DNA of 6,095 bases from Cyanobacteria bacterium UBA11372 (GTDB taxonomy: Bacteria > Cyanobacteriota > Cyanobacteriia > Cyanobacteriales > Aerosakkonemataceae): the NCBI GenBank assembly GCA_003486675.1, contig DNGG01000003.1:1-6095 (forward strand), read 5' to 3'. The position numbers and the translations under genes were made by a program. Every line of letters starts with the position of its first letter. Positions within the stretch are counted from its first letter, which is position 1. Shown piece after piece: positions 5,872-6,095 of this stretch. The notes beneath the pieces were generated by a model. The model was not told the DNA's origin. It worked only from the letters and a program-made list of their open reading frames with translations, and did no database searches.

Positions 5872-6095
5872 ATGACTGACGCTAATATTCCAGGTTTTTT
5901 TAGCAACTAGAGATATAGGTCGAAACAAAGGTGATGCCGTCGTCATGCGTCAGTACTAGAAGGTTTGCGCCCCGCCTAGAAACCCTCAAATTTCGCTTGC
6001 TGGACTACATTGATTCCCGCATCGAGCGAGTATAGCAGATTGCAGACGGTGATGGTACACCGCAAGGCAAGTATAGCGGCTGCCATTTTTGCTGC
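5872..6095 (+). pseudogene. Probable decayed protein-coding gene, broken by frameshifts and a stop, running off the right edge
   Basis: No intact reading frame spans this stretch, but protein-like segments follow each other in different frames. ATG 5872 begins MTDANIPGF. After a seven-T run (5895-5901) the frame shifts to LATRDIGRNKGDAVVMRQY (5900-5956), ending in TAG. A short EGLRPA (5959-5976) lies in a third register. Then LETLKFRLLDYIDSRIERV runs from 5976 to 6032 and stops at TAG 6033. The same frame continues as QIADGDGTPQGKYSGCHFCC to the window end. Removing one T from the run, two bases after the Tyr codon, and adding one C near 5975 would join them into a single peptide. The longest uninterrupted piece with its own ATG (5934-6035) gives only 33 residues. 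I do not recognise the family. Alternatives are low-quality sequence at this end or chance; the coding-like codon use of the segments argues for real decay. Confidence 0.4.

Noticed and set aside
5976..6086. 36-codon - strand frame at the right end (ATG at 6086)
   Set aside because: It is short, has no visible ribosome binding site, and overlaps the + strand segments that look more like coding sequence.

Overview
The window looks like a chromosomal segment of a cyanobacterium, probably a filamentous Oscillatoriales- or Nostocales-type genome (the order is inferred, not shown). The evidence is five copies of the HIP1 octamer GCGATCGC (854-861, 3854-3861, 4744-4751, 5700-5707, 5790-5797), several heptamer short tandem repeats (STRRs), GC-rich palindromes between genes, and proteins that read like cyanobacterial family members. 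All supported genes lie on the + strand. I found no convincing gene on the - strand, no tRNA, rRNA or CRISPR array, and no complete insertion sequence.

Layout. 1-957 is the 3' part of a mannose-1-phosphate guanylyltransferase gene; its start and nucleotide-binding signature lie left of the window. 958-1447 is a repeat-dense spacer. It holds a heptamer array beginning on the upstream stop codon, a 168-bp block with 12-bp terminal inverted repeats and 9-bp flanking direct repeats that looks like a MITE, a second long palindrome, and another heptamer tract. 1448-1744 is yidD, a small membrane-protein insertion factor. 1745-1892 is again built from heptamers and runs into the start of an ABC1/AarF/UbiB-family atypical kinase (1893-3554) with two C-terminal membrane segments. 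3555-3788 holds a perfect 16-bp-arm palindrome (possible terminator) and a second C/G-rich hairpin. 3789-5831 encodes a 680-residue hybrid kinase with receiver, HisKA, HATPase and second receiver domains. 5832-6095 has no intact gene, but pieces of a coding-like peptide in three frames suggest a decayed gene running off the right edge.

The genes do not form one obvious pathway. ManC supplies GDP-mannose for surface polysaccharide, YidD and the ABC1 kinase act at membranes (protein insertion; probably prenylquinone or lipid homeostasis), and the hybrid kinase is a phosphorelay component with no sensor domain of its own. The spacers suggest mostly separate transcription units.

I did not find a clear new multi-gene system. 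The most notable signals are the MITE-like element with apparent target duplication, heptamer arrays placed exactly on the stop codons of manC and yidD and on the start codon of the ABC1 kinase, and the multiply broken gene at the right end.
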